NCBI GenBank assembly: GCA_028343855.1 | Contig: JAOLZN010000002.1 | Coordinates: 39,502 to 103,501 of the forward strand | Reading direction: 5' to 3' | Source: Candidatus Nitrosopumilus sp. | GTDB lineage: Archaea; Thermoproteota; Nitrososphaeria; Nitrososphaerales; Nitrosopumilaceae | Length of the DNA stretch: 64,000 nucleotides | Part shown: one piece after another, positions 16,310 to 25,175 of the stretch | How positions within the stretch are numbered: position 1 is the stretch's first letter | Layout of the letters: the number at the start of each line of letters is the position of its first letter | Notes under the pieces: model-generated | Told to the model about the DNA's origin: nothing | Database searches by the model: none | Seen by the model: only the letters and a program-made list of their open reading frames with translations | Translations under genes and position numbers: made by a program

Positions 16310-16555
16310 TTGAAATTTGAGCGACGTGATCTAATTTTAATTGCTGGTTTAATTCTAGTAATGCTTGGATTAATTCAATATTTAGGACCTGCATATTCTG
16401 CAATTATTGTTATTGCCCTTTATTTTGGAATTAAAGTCTATGTGGGTAAAAAACGTCAATTAATTCAACAAGATGTTGGTGAGGGGATTTGTATGGAATG
16501 TGGGTTCAAAATTATTAATAAAAAATGCCTCAACTGTGATGATCTAGATGAATAA
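16310..16555 (+). CDS. Small membrane protein with C-terminal zinc ribbon
   Basis: An 81-residue protein: a basic N-terminus, two close hydrophobic helices (about residues 9-27 and 29-47), a linker and a cytosolic CX2C...CX2C tail (ICMECGFKI and KKCLNCDDL). It has no homologue I can name. The start is a TTG at 16310; the upstream C/D-like RNA ends 32 bp before it. The arrangement of membrane anchor plus zinc ribbon suggests a regulatory or assembly role at the membrane, which is inference. Confidence 0.6.
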   Translation: MKFERRDLILIAGLILVMLGLIQYLGPAYSAIIVIALYFGIKVYVGKKRQLIQQDVGEGICMECGFKIINKKCLNCDDLDE

Positions 16556-16693
16556 TTACTTCGAATCTCTTAATATTGTGTAATTTGCCTATTTTCTTAT
16601 GATTTTAAGATCTTTGACTTTAACAAATAGCTCAACTTTTTCTCCATTTAATTCTAAAATGAGTCTTTTTACCAAGAATATTAGGAAATTAAA

Positions 16694-18748
16694 ATGAACT
16701 ACTCTATTTTTCTACTCTTATCTGCAATATTTCTTATTACCATATCTACTCCAGCATATGCACAATCCCTATCTGATCATGTTGTAATTAATGAAGTTGA
16801 CATTAATCCACCAGGAAATGACTCTGCCACTGTATCTGAATGGGTAGAACTTTACAATCCTACAAATTCTAATGTGGATTTAAGCGGATGGGAAATTGCT
16901 TCTACAACTGTTCTGAAAAAAACATTAATTCTTCCTGATGGAACTACCATCTTACCTGGTAAATTTTTAACATTTACTCATGACAAAATTTGGTTCACTG
17001 ATTCTAGTGAAGTTGTTCAATTACGAGATGCTAATGGAGACTTGATTGATACAACTCCTAATCTTGTTGATCTTAATAATGATTTTTCATCTTGGCAAAG
17101 AGTTTATGATGGATATGATTCAGCCGACTGGAAATTTGTAACATCTACTGCAGGTGGTTCAAATGGTAAATTAAGTGAAGTACAAGAATCTGAAGAATTG
17201 ATAGTTACTGTTTCATCTGATAAATCTTCATATCTTTTTGATGAAACTGCTTTAATTCAAGGTTCAGTTTCAAAGAGAATTAATTCTATTTACAGCTATT
17301 TTGATCCAGAACCAATTATGATAAATATTTCAGGTCCTAATTATATTCAAACAATTTCAATTTATCCCGATTACCAATTAAACTATGAAACTAGTATTAA
17401 TTTGGTTAAAGTTTTAGGAATTAATTCTGGAACTTATGATGTAAATGTTACATATTCAGATGCTTCAAATGATATTACATTTACTGTTGGTGACGAAAGA
17501 ATTCTACAAGAAGATAATGTAGAAACTTCTTCTTTGAGTATTGGAACTAATACTGATCAATATATCCCTGGAGAATTAGTTACAATTAGTGCCTTTACTA
17601 GTAATGTGATTCCATATGAGAGTATGATTTTGACTATTACTGATTCTGAAAATAAATTAATTGATCAAGGCAATTTGTTTACCAGTAATGGTGATTTTAG
17701 TACAGAGCATTTGATAAATACTGTAAATCCTAATTATGGTGTTTATACTATTACCGCTGAATACAATGATATTCTTGCCATATCGACTTTCACTGTTTTA
17801 GATCCTTCTGTAGTTAATCCTATTGTTGAAGAAATTTTTTCTGATTCTATGGTTTTAACTGCTGATGATTCTGAATATTTGCTAAATGAATACATCACTT
17901 TGCATGGTTCGGTTACTAATTTTAAGAAAGATCCTAGCTTGTATGCTGAACAAGTTAGAATTTCTTATAAGGACTCTGATGGAAAGTCTCCTACATTTAC
18001 TGGTGCCATAATGGATAGTGTTGATGGTGCTAAAATAATAGATTTTACCTCCACTGCAATACTTAGTGAACTGGGTGAATTCTCCATTACTTTCCAATTA
18101 CCATACAATTCCTTTTTTGAAGGTGATTATTCTGTTCAAGCCGATTATGGAAGTTTATCTGCTTACACAAATTTTTCTATAGTATCTGAGAAATCTAATT
18201 CAAATAATTCTATTTCTGATGAAAATTCTTCAGCTGGAAATCCTAATATGTCTATTCCTGGAAAACCTTCAGATACCACTACATTTGAAAATGGTTATTT
18301 TGTTTCTAATGTAAAAACCATAATTGAAAAAGTAAATCGTATTTCTGATAATTTAACTTCAATTAACACCCAGGAAAAAACAATTGATGAGCAATCTGTC
18401 AAACCTAGGGTGTTATCTGGTTCAATGATAACAGTTTCAAAAGACTCACAATCAACTGTTAATTTACAAGTTTCATCTGAATCTGGAGTTTGTATTATTG
18501 GCCCTAGTTCTGATTGTTTAGTTAGTGAATCCACTAGAAAACCTGGACAAATTTTTGAAGTTGTACAAGTTGATGGAATGAATCTTAATGTAAGGTATTC
18601 TGGCCCTGATGTACGTTTAGAGAAATTTAGTATATTGCCACAATCTTCTGATGATTTTTTACCTAATGCCAATTGGAATGTTGAAGTCCTTAAAGATGAT
18701 GAAGTTTCCAGATTCTATTATAAAGTGACTTACAAAACTTTACAGTAA
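16694..18748 (+). CDS. Large secreted protein with lamin-tail domain and Ig-like repeats
   Basis: A 684-residue exported protein. Residues 1-23 form a signal peptide with an AYA-Q cleavage site. Residues about 28-150 are a lamin-tail domain (LTD): VVINEVDINPPG, SEWVELYNPTNSNVDLSGWEI, LILPDGTTILPGKFLTF and the VVQLRDANGDLIDT strand. After that come several beta-rich segments of 90-100 residues (about 165-260, 275-370, 385-490) with repeating TVxSDKSSYLFDE / SIGTNTDQYIPGE / VLTADDSEYLLNE openings, like archaeal surface Ig-fold repeats, and a Ser/Asn-rich linker before a C-terminal 130-residue domain. No C-terminal anchor or PEFG-type signal is visible. Probably cell-surface or secreted; function unknown. 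Confidence 0.8.
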   Translation: MNYSIFLLLSAIFLITISTPAYAQSLSDHVVINEVDINPPGNDSATVSEWVELYNPTNSNVDLSGWEIASTTVLKKTLILPDGTTILPGKFLTFTHDKIWFTDSSEVVQLRDANGDLIDTTPNLVDLNNDFSSWQRVYDGYDSADWKFVTSTAGGSNGKLSEVQESEELIVTVSSDKSSYLFDETALIQGSVSKRINSIYSYFDPEPIMINISGPNYIQTISIYPDYQLNYETSINLVKVLGINSGTYDVNVTYSDASNDITFTVGDERILQEDNVETSSLSIGTNTDQYIPGELVTISAFTSNVIPYESMILTITDSENKLIDQGNLFTSNGDFSTEHLINTVNPNYGVYTITAEYNDILAISTFTVLDPSVVNPIVEEIFSDSMVLTADDSEYLLNEYITLHGSVTNFKKDPSLYAEQVRISYKDSDGKSPTFTGAIMDSVDGAKIIDFTSTAILSELGEFSITFQLPYNSFFEGDYSVQADYGSLSAYTNFSIVSEKSNSNNSISDENSSAGNPNMSIPGKPSDTTTFENGYFVSNVKTIIEKVNRISDNLTSINTQEKTIDEQSVKPRVLSGSMITVSKDSQSTVNLQVSSESGVCIIGPSSDCLVSESTRKPGQIFEVVQVDGMNLNVRYSGPDVRLEKFSILPQSSDDFLPNANWNVEVLKDDEVSRFYYKVTYKTLQ

Positions 18749-18782
18749 ATTCAAAATACTCATAGTTTAATAATTAATTAAA

Positions 18783-19274
18783 TTGAAATTACAAGTTTTA
18801 ATGTTTTATCAAGACGATCCTAAAAAATGCACAGCTGCTAAAATGATCAAATTTGGTCTTGCTAAAAATATAAAAAAAATTGGTTCCAAGGGATTGGTCT
18901 TAGATCCATTTTCAGATAAAACATTACTTCCTAAAGATAGATCTCTTATCAGTGCAATTGTTGGCATTGATTGTTCCTGGAATCTTGCTGATCATGCATT
19001 TTCTCAAAAATTTAATGGAATAAAACGAAAATTACCTCCTTTACTTGCTGGAAATCCAGTCAATTATTCCAAATTGAATAAATTAACCACCGCTGAGGCT
19101 TTATCTGGTTCATTATTTATTCTTGGTTTCAAAGAACAAAGTTTAGAATTATTAAATAAATTCAAGTGGGGTCATACCTTCTATGAACTAAATCAAAATC
19201 TCTTAGATGATTATTCAAAAGCTGAAAATGAAGAGCAAATTCAAATTATTCTTAATGATTATGGTTTACTTTGA
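18783..19274 (+). CDS. tsr3: rRNA aminocarboxypropyltransferase Tsr3
   Basis: A 163-residue protein of the Tsr3/DUF367 family, which transfers the aminocarboxypropyl group of SAM onto an N1-methylpseudouridine of small-subunit rRNA. Family motifs are MFYQDDPKKCTAAKM, GLVLDPFSDKTLLPKD, GIDCSWNLADHAF, RKLPPLLAGNPVNY and LTTAEALSG. It is a little shorter than average and has no extra domain. The start is TTG at 18783. Its 3' end overlaps the convergent substrate-binding-protein gene by 16 bp. Confidence 0.93.
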   Translation: MKLQVLMFYQDDPKKCTAAKMIKFGLAKNIKKIGSKGLVLDPFSDKTLLPKDRSLISAIVGIDCSWNLADHAFSQKFNGIKRKLPPLLAGNPVNYSKLNKLTTAEALSGSLFILGFKEQSLELLNKFKWGHTFYELNQNLLDDYSKAENEEQIQIILNDYGLL

Positions 19275-21724
19275 ATTTTGAGATATCCTACAATCCCTAT
19301 TATGACTATGATTATTATAATTCCAACTATCCACATGTCATAATTGATTTTGTTTTCAATATCTAATAAACTCCTATTTGTTTTAGGTTCTTCTAAATTA
19401 GTTTCACTAACTAGAAAACTTGTTTCATAAAAATCTGGTTTTAAAACTGAATTTGATATTGCAAATATTTTAACACTATTTCCACCTGTTTGTAATTTTT
19501 TTGATTCCTCAGACGTAATTTTTATGATTGACTTGTCTTCATTAATTTTTAATTCTTTACTAAATTGAATTTTTCCCTTACTGTCTATGATGAAATATAG
19601 TATTGAATCTGCATAATTTGTATTTACAAATATGTCTATGTTTTCACCTTGTTGCACAATTTTATCCATGTTAATTTTCTTAATTATTGGAAATTGTGTA
19701 TTTTCAAATTCAGACCATTTTCCGATTTTATGCGGATATGATTTATCTTCAAATGCCTTCACTGTAATGGTTCTTGATTCTGGTGAATATGCTTCTAAAT
19801 AAAATGGACCATTACTAATTACTGCATGATTGTTGTTTTCAATCCATTTTATTGATGAATTGTATCGATTTTCATAATATTTCCATGATTTTTGATTTTC
19901 TTTTAATGAATTTGGAATGAATTTACTATCTTTGTATTCTTGCAGATATCCTTTGATGATTTCTGCATCTTTTGGAACTATAAGTGATAGCCAATTTACA
20001 TTCTTATTTGTTGCACCTGATCTTGAAAATGACACTTTTCCATCTGTTACTGCCTCTTCCATAGATGCCGTGATTTCCCATGGTACTGGACTCCATAATG
20101 ATGCCCATTCTGCAATTTCATTTTCATCAAAATGCCAATAATTGACATATACTTCTACTGTATTTTCATCTAATTGATTAATTGCTATAATTGTTTGAAT
20201 GCTTTGAGCTGCTCTTGGTGTAAATTCTGTGTCAAAAGTTTTATCATTTTCATCTGTTTGTGTTCCCCATTCCATTGTAAAATACAATGAATGTAGAATG
20301 TCATTCATATCCATTGATTCTCCATTATGCCAATTACTAAATTTAAAATCCAAAGTTACTTTACTTGTTGCAAATGTTTCTGAAGGCACATTTTTCCACT
20401 TCTGAATTATAGGATCCCACATTTTTGATTCTATTGGAACTTTGATCTTTTCATCTGCTCCTAACGTTTCCACTTTCCATTCTGCTCTGACTGGGAATGT
20501 TTCACCTGTAAATGGATGCTTGAATGTTATGGGATCTGATATTATTCCCCAGATATGTCTACTGTATGTATCTGTTAACCCCATAATTGGATTCCATGCC
20601 CCTTGATAAATTTGCTTTACTCCAACTGTTAATTCTTCATCATTAGTTTTTACATTAATTGGGGTAAACCTAGTTGGAACTCCGGCACCTAGATCATTAA
20701 TCACTCCTTCTACATTTTCGTTTACTACATACTGATCAATTTTACTTGCTAGAAAAATTCGTACTGATTCATTAATTCCTTCTATAATTGCATCTTGAAT
20801 TAATTGTGATCTTTTTTCTGAATTCTCAAAATCTCCTTTGTAAATCTCTTGAGTTAATTTATCTAGTTTCTCATTCTCATAATTCCAATATGATGGATCA
20901 TTGAAACCTGGCATGTTTGAAAACCATGGTGAATACATTTGTCCTAATCCTATTGAATCATACTTTACAAATGCAGAACGGCCCCACCCTTCTGTGTATA
21001 AATTCCAATTCATGTCTGCTGGATTTGAACCATATACTACAACAAATGCTTTATTCAAATCTCCGTAGTCTTTTTTAACTGTAAATCCTATCTTTTCTAA
21101 TTCTACTGATAATATTTCTCCAATTGATTTTCTTACTGGATCATCACTTCTGATAAAAATTCTGATTTCTACTTCATTATTGTTCATAATCCATTTATCA
21201 TCACTTTTTGTAGCTCCTCTTTCTATCATTGATTTAGAAATAATTTCTTCAGCTAATGCTGGATTATATTTGAAATTAAATGATTCTAACTCTTTGATAA
21301 TTGTCAGGTATTCTGGATCAGTTGGCCCATAATATGATATAGTTGGTGATCCATACCCGCTCATTAATTCATTAACAATTAATTTTCTGTCTACTAGATA
21401 GTTTAAGGCAAATCTTGCATCCTTATTGGAAAATGGATTCATTTTTTCAGATTCTGCTGGATTTACTAGTAAGCTATAGGATCCACCTGTAGAATCAAAC
21501 ACTTTCAAACCTTCTCTTGATTGATTATTTTCTAATCTGTCTGATGAAATTCTATAATAATACATGTCTAGATTTCCATTCTTTACTTCCTCTAGTGCTG
21601 TGTTTTCATCTAAATATTGAATAAATTTTATTGAATCTACAAAAGTATTTTTTTCTGCAAATGATTCATTATATGCAATTGCTGTAATTGAAAGAGCTAG
21701 TATGATTACTAGCATTTTTTTCAT
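19259..21724 (-). CDS. ABC transporter substrate-binding protein (family 5-like), membrane anchored
   Basis: An 821-residue exported protein. The N-terminus is a signal peptide (residues 1-23); the C-terminus has a transmembrane helix at about 795-815 followed by a basic tail. Between them is a long solute-binding fold related to oligopeptide/dipeptide/nickel (SBP_bac_5) proteins, with DARFALNYLVDRKLIV and LNEMNWNLYTEGWG-like stretches and a late beta-rich segment. It is much larger than the usual 500-600 residues. It should capture a solute such as a peptide outside the cell and hand it to a permease. No permease genes lie next to it; an OppF-type ATPase is far away at 47891-48886. Confidence 0.78.
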   Translation of the reverse strand: MKKMLVIILALSITAIAYNESFAEKNTFVDSIKFIQYLDENTALEEVKNGNLDMYYYRISSDRLENNQSREGLKVFDSTGGSYSLLVNPAESEKMNPFSNKDARFALNYLVDRKLIVNELMSGYGSPTISYYGPTDPEYLTIIKELESFNFKYNPALAEEIISKSMIERGATKSDDKWIMNNNEVEIRIFIRSDDPVRKSIGEILSVELEKIGFTVKKDYGDLNKAFVVVYGSNPADMNWNLYTEGWGRSAFVKYDSIGLGQMYSPWFSNMPGFNDPSYWNYENEKLDKLTQEIYKGDFENSEKRSQLIQDAIIEGINESVRIFLASKIDQYVVNENVEGVINDLGAGVPTRFTPINVKTNDEELTVGVKQIYQGAWNPIMGLTDTYSRHIWGIISDPITFKHPFTGETFPVRAEWKVETLGADEKIKVPIESKMWDPIIQKWKNVPSETFATSKVTLDFKFSNWHNGESMDMNDILHSLYFTMEWGTQTDENDKTFDTEFTPRAAQSIQTIIAINQLDENTVEVYVNYWHFDENEIAEWASLWSPVPWEITASMEEAVTDGKVSFSRSGATNKNVNWLSLIVPKDAEIIKGYLQEYKDSKFIPNSLKENQKSWKYYENRYNSSIKWIENNNHAVISNGPFYLEAYSPESRTITVKAFEDKSYPHKIGKWSEFENTQFPIIKKINMDKIVQQGENIDIFVNTNYADSILYFIIDSKGKIQFSKELKINEDKSIIKITSEESKKLQTGGNSVKIFAISNSVLKPDFYETSFLVSETNLEEPKTNRSLLDIENKINYDMWIVGIIIIIVIIGIVGYLKIQSKP

Positions 21725-21843
21725 ATTGTTATTTTTTCTTGCTTGTAATAAAACCTATATCGTAATTTTTGATATATTGATCACCTAGTCTGCTATTTAC
21801 CTGAAAGACTAACCCCAAAAAAGTTAATCAAGAATAATTTTCT

Positions 21844-21969
21844 TTATCTAAAAATTTCTTCTATCTTTTTCCGGTTATCTTTTCCCATTACAAAGAAGAA
21901 AGCTCCAATACCCAATAATGCAGTTGGAATTGCCAAGTATAGCAGATCTGATATTGGGTCTCCACACAT
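21844..21969 (-). CDS. 41-residue membrane microprotein
   Basis: Minus-strand ORF from ATG 21969 to TAA 21844, below the track limit. The product starts MCGDPISDLLYLAIP and has one hydrophobic helix (about residues 9-28) followed by a charged cytosolic tail (GKDNRKKIEEIF). A cysteine lies at position 2 of the outside-facing N-terminus. It is in a long gap where chance ORFs occur, but the helix-tail composition and a stop-bounded short frame fit a real small membrane protein. No family recognised. Confidence 0.4.
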   Translation of the reverse strand: MCGDPISDLLYLAIPTALLGIGAFFFVMGKDNRKKIEEIFR

Positions 21970-22054
21970 ACTATCTATCACAATAACTAGTATTTGAAAT
22001 TGACACTTTTTCCGTCAAAATAGGAACGAAAATACTTATCTGAATGAATCAAAA

Positions 22055-22150
22055 TCAGTCATGTTCTTCTTGACCACAATGAATACACAATTTCTTTGAT
22101 AATATCTCAAAATATGCATAACTGTGAATAAATCCGTCTTTGCAACTCAT
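22055..22150 (-). CDS. 31-residue Cys/His microprotein (weak)
   Basis: Minus-strand ORF from ATG 22150 to TGA 22055. It has one CX2C pair (LCIHCGQE) and scattered His, resembling half of a zinc ribbon. At this length a random ORF cannot be excluded. Its neighbour on the same strand is a clear C2H2 protein 100 bp away. Confidence 0.25.
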   Translation of the reverse strand: MSCKDGFIHSYAYFEILSKKLCIHCGQEEHD

Positions 22151-22252
22151 AGAGTATAAGATGTTTCAAAAGGTGTAATCAGGATGTTGATCAATTTTGT
22201 TGGCGATCAGTGTTGAGAAATATTTTGATAAATATCATAGATTCTTACAGAA

Positions 22253-22414
22253 TTAACTATATTTGCCACTGCCTATTCCTTTTGGTGTTTTTGGTGGTTT
22301 TGCATGTGCTTTATTCATGTGCCTCATTGTTCTATCAGGGTCAGTAAATTTCATATGGCATATCTTGCATTCTGTATCGACAATATCATTTGATTTTCTT
22401 TTGAATAAATTCAA
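22253..22414 (-). CDS. 53-residue C2H2 zinc-finger protein
   Basis: Minus-strand ORF missed by the track (TTG start at 22414, TAA at 22253). The product contains ECKICHMKFTDPDRTMRHMNKAH, a single classic zinc finger of the form CX2C-X12-HX4H, flanked by a basic N-terminus and a Lys/Pro-rich tail (KPPKTPKGIGSGKYS). The finger pattern is nearly impossible to produce by chance, so I take the ORF as real. Single-finger archaeal proteins bind DNA in at least some cases (SSV, AFV), and similar short ones lie at 34439 and 34886. Confidence 0.7.
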   Translation of the reverse strand: MNLFKRKSNDIVDTECKICHMKFTDPDRTMRHMNKAHAKPPKTPKGIGSGKYS

Positions 22415-22529
22415 TTAATCAGGATGAAATTAAAGTATTAATAAATTAATAATTTCTAACATGGTCTAACCAATACTTCCAAGATCAATTGCTAAATATC
22501 AGATATCCATAACAAAAACGAATGAAAAA

Positions 22530-22548
22530 ACACGATAGTCTTTCGTGT
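22530..22548. other. Short hairpin ACACGA/TCGTGT
   Basis: A 6-bp stem with a 7-nt loop lies 56 bp before the start of the nuclease-like gene. It is weak on its own and may be coincidental or part of a 5' leader structure. Confidence 0.2.
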
Positions 22549-22603
22549 AACAAGCAGATTCATCACCTAAAACCTATATCCGTGACATATTGAAAAATTA
22601 TAA

Positions 22604-23239
22604 TTGAAAATTCATCCTAAAATGATTATTGGTCTAAATGGAATTATCCAGGGCGGTGTATCTATTGAAGATTTTTCTAAAGTAACCCAAATTGATGAAA
22701 ATGATTCTGGAGAAATCCTAAATAATTTACTGAATAATGGGATTGGAAATTTAAAAAATAATTTTTATTATTTTGAAGACGGTGATAAATTAAAAATTGC
22801 TATTATCTTACTTCAAAATGGATTTCCTTTAGATGAAATATCCGTTGCATTAGATTGGAGGGATTTTGAAGGTTTAACTGCTGAAATTCTATCTTCTAAA
22901 AATTTTGCTGTAATTAAAAATTTAATGTTAACAAAACCTAGGATGGAAATTGATGTTGTTGGAATTCGATTGGGTATTGCAATTTTGATTGACTGTAAGC
23001 ATTGGAAACGATATAATTCCTCCTCATTAACATCTGCTGTAAATAAACAAATTGAAAGAACTAAACAATATGTTGCAAAGACTGAAGGATCTATGGCCGT
23101 ACCTGTAATTGTTACTCTTTATCAAGATAAAATTGATTTTATTGATAAGGTTCCAATTGTGCCTATTTTTCAATTTTCTTCATTCATTGATGAATTTTAT
23201 GGAAATATTGATCAAATGAAAACTATAGAAACAGACTAG
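22604..23239 (+). CDS. Restriction-endonuclease-fold (PD-(D/E)XK, Mrr-like) protein
   Basis: A 211-residue soluble protein. The N-terminal about 80 residues look like a winged-helix/HTH segment. Residues about 84-180 follow an Mrr-type nuclease: DWRDFEGLTAEILSSKNF (helix with the first acidic residue), a strand with MEIDVVGIR (Asp117) and AILIDCKHWKR (Asp130 and Lys132 of a D-x-K active site), then a helix resembling QIERTKQYV. It should cleave DNA or a damaged/modified DNA end if active; no methyltransferase is adjacent, so a classic restriction-modification pair is not seen. It overlaps the convergent DUF2070 gene by 17 bp. The nuclease fold call is by motif and order only. Confidence 0.65.
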   Translation: MKIHPKMIIGLNGIIQGGVSIEDFSKVTQIDENDSGEILNNLLNNGIGNLKNNFYYFEDGDKLKIAIILLQNGFPLDEISVALDWRDFEGLTAEILSSKNFAVIKNLMLTKPRMEIDVVGIRLGIAILIDCKHWKRYNSSSLTSAVNKQIERTKQYVAKTEGSMAVPVIVTLYQDKIDFIDKVPIVPIFQFSSFIDEFYGNIDQMKTIETD

Positions 23240-24998
23240 TGATGAATAAGCCTAAACTACCAATTACAAATATTTTAGTAATTTTTAATGAATTCTCTAA
23301 AGCTTTGGAATAATCTTCATAGATACTTTGACCCATTACTCTTACTTCTGTTTCATTTTCCAAAATTTCATATTTTGCTGATTTAATATCCAATTCTGCT
23401 TTTTGAGCAATTTGAATAAACCATTTTGAAAGTTTGTCTCCACTTGTAATTAATCCTAATTGATAATATCCATTTCTGTTTCTAGCTTTGACTGCTGCAT
23501 AATGTGTGTCAGATGTACAAATTTCTAATAAATTAAAACCCTCTTCTGAAAATTTTTCTATGATTTTCTCTCTAACTCCATTTTCCATATTGTTTGCATC
23601 TGCCCATCCGAGAAAATATTTTTTATTATTAATTTTTAGACATGTAATTCCTAGTCCTCCCATTGCAAGATCTTCTGTCCACACATCCATGTCATTTGTA
23701 TTTGCATATCCTAATTCGATTTGAAAATTATCTTTTGTAATTAATGAATCTAAACATGATTTGGCAGCTTTTAACATGTCATCTCCGTCTTCTTTTGATA
23801 TTTCTTCTCCCATTGCATTATGACAATCTACAGTCATTATTTTTGTAAAATTTCTATTCTTACCATACTGTTCGATTTCTTTTTTCATATAACTTGGAAT
23901 GTCTTCCATACCGTGTGGCGACAGTGATAATAGCAATAATGGATTATTTCCAAAAAGCATGCCTGTAACTCTTGCTTTGTTAATTTGTACAACTACTGGT
24001 TCTGTACATTTTATGCCCTCTTCCTTAATTTCAAAATTTTGTAGATTTTTTAGATAATTATCTACCTCATTTCTAGATGGTAGATTTAATGCATGATCTG
24101 AAATACTATGCATTACCATTGCTGATGATGATAAATTTTTGTATATCAAATATGGTATGTTACTTCCTCCTACTGGGTGATATGGGCCTGGATGTATCTC
24201 TGGTAACACCATTGTAAATTTGGTTTCATTATTTGAAGAAAATCTGATTTGTGATGTTCCTACTTTTGTTTCAGTTGCATGTTCTTCCATTAACTCTTCT
24301 GCATCCTCTACATCATTACCTTGTGATGCCAGATATGCTTGAATAGTTTTATGTGTACTTTTCATTCCTGGTCTTCCTGCTCTATCTGTTACTATTGACC
24401 ATACACTTGCAATGATTAAAAATGCAATTCCGTATCCTAATGCAATTACATTAGTTAACATTGAAATCCATAATTCTTGTGGAACTAAAACAAAAAACAT
24501 TGCTAGTGGTTGAATGAATGCAATTGCCCATGCTTTTTTCAAACTTGCACCTAATGTTGTTGTATAAAGTCCAATTCTAAAACTTGCAAAAAGTATCATT
24601 CCAAATGTAATAAAAAATAATGATGTTTCTTTAGATAATACTACACTTGATAATAATCCCATTAGAATTGTAACTACCCATAACATATTTCCAAAAAGTG
24701 AAGAGTGTAGTGATTTTGAATATTCTTTTTTCTTTGCAAATTTTATGTCTAGTATTTGCATTGCTGCCATTACTCCTAATACTATTGGTATTCTATACCA
24801 AAATTCTTCTATGTTGAGATTGTTGAGATATCCAAAATATGTTGCTAGTACAGTAACTAGGCCCACTCCCATAGATGCTGCTAATGAAAAATAATGTGAA
24901 CCTGGATTAACTAGTGTGAGTGAGAATCTGTTGTGAATACTTGAAACGTCGTCTTGTTCCTTTTCCATTGTTTTTTCACGGAGCAAAAAATAGATCAA
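23223..24998 (-). CDS. DUF2070 archaeal membrane protein
   Basis: A 591-residue protein of the archaeal DUF2070 family. Residues about 30-215 have five to seven hydrophobic helices, followed by a long soluble domain with DVEDAEELMEEH, FTMVLPEIHPGPYHPVGGSN and the later DVWTEDLAMGGLG and RNRNGYYQLGLITSG runs, and a last transmembrane helix at about 572-590. The HPGPYHPVGG segment with nearby His, Asp and Glu looks like a metal-dependent hydrolase motif, but no function has been assigned. On the minus strand the gene follows Sec61-beta with overlapping ends, which hints at a link with protein export. Confidence 0.85.
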   Translation of the reverse strand: MIYFLLREKTMEKEQDDVSSIHNRFSLTLVNPGSHYFSLAASMGVGLVTVLATYFGYLNNLNIEEFWYRIPIVLGVMAAMQILDIKFAKKKEYSKSLHSSLFGNMLWVVTILMGLLSSVVLSKETSLFFITFGMILFASFRIGLYTTTLGASLKKAWAIAFIQPLAMFFVLVPQELWISMLTNVIALGYGIAFLIIASVWSIVTDRAGRPGMKSTHKTIQAYLASQGNDVEDAEELMEEHATETKVGTSQIRFSSNNETKFTMVLPEIHPGPYHPVGGSNIPYLIYKNLSSSAMVMHSISDHALNLPSRNEVDNYLKNLQNFEIKEEGIKCTEPVVVQINKARVTGMLFGNNPLLLLSLSPHGMEDIPSYMKKEIEQYGKNRNFTKIMTVDCHNAMGEEISKEDGDDMLKAAKSCLDSLITKDNFQIELGYANTNDMDVWTEDLAMGGLGITCLKINNKKYFLGWADANNMENGVREKIIEKFSEEGFNLLEICTSDTHYAAVKARNRNGYYQLGLITSGDKLSKWFIQIAQKAELDIKSAKYEILENETEVRVMGQSIYEDYSKALENSLKITKIFVIGSLGLFITSLFL

Positions 24999-25137
24999 TT
25001 ATCCATGAAATTGCAATTAAGCTAATTGGAATTGATACTACTATTCTAGGATCTAATTTGAAACCTTTTGTTTCATCTTCGAAAAATCTCATAAGACCTC
25101 CACTTGATGCTGGAAGTGGAGCTGCTTTGTCTGCCAT
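24976..25137 (-). CDS. secG: Preprotein translocase subunit Sec61-beta (SecG-like)
   Basis: A 53-residue ORF not on the supplied track: ATG at 25137, TGA at 24976. The sequence ADKAAPLPASSGGLMRFFEDE followed by one transmembrane helix (about residues 31-51, VVSIPISLIAISWIIDLFF) is the standard archaeal Sec61-beta, a tail-anchored subunit of the SecYE translocon. It overlaps the start of the DUF2070 gene by 23 bp, so the two should be translated from one mRNA. The neighbouring ZNRD2-like and aIF1 genes make this a translation/export neighbourhood. Confidence 0.88.
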   Translation of the reverse strand: MADKAAPLPASSGGLMRFFEDETKGFKLDPRIVVSIPISLIAISWIIDLFFAP

Positions 25138-25175
25138 TATGATTCAGAAAAATGAATTTTAACATAAAAACTTTA

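Larger units (their letters stand above)
21725..22603. other. Gene-poor stretch of 879 bp
   Basis: This is the largest interval without an ORF-track gene. It holds three microprotein ORFs on the minus strand (annotated separately) and a small hairpin near 22530. No tRNA-like sequence, repeats or transposase remnants were seen. Confidence 0.5.

Noticed and set aside
21725-22603. Integrated element or attachment site in the gene-poor stretch
   Set aside because: No integrase, direct repeats or tRNA-end duplication; only microprotein ORFs and one small hairpin.
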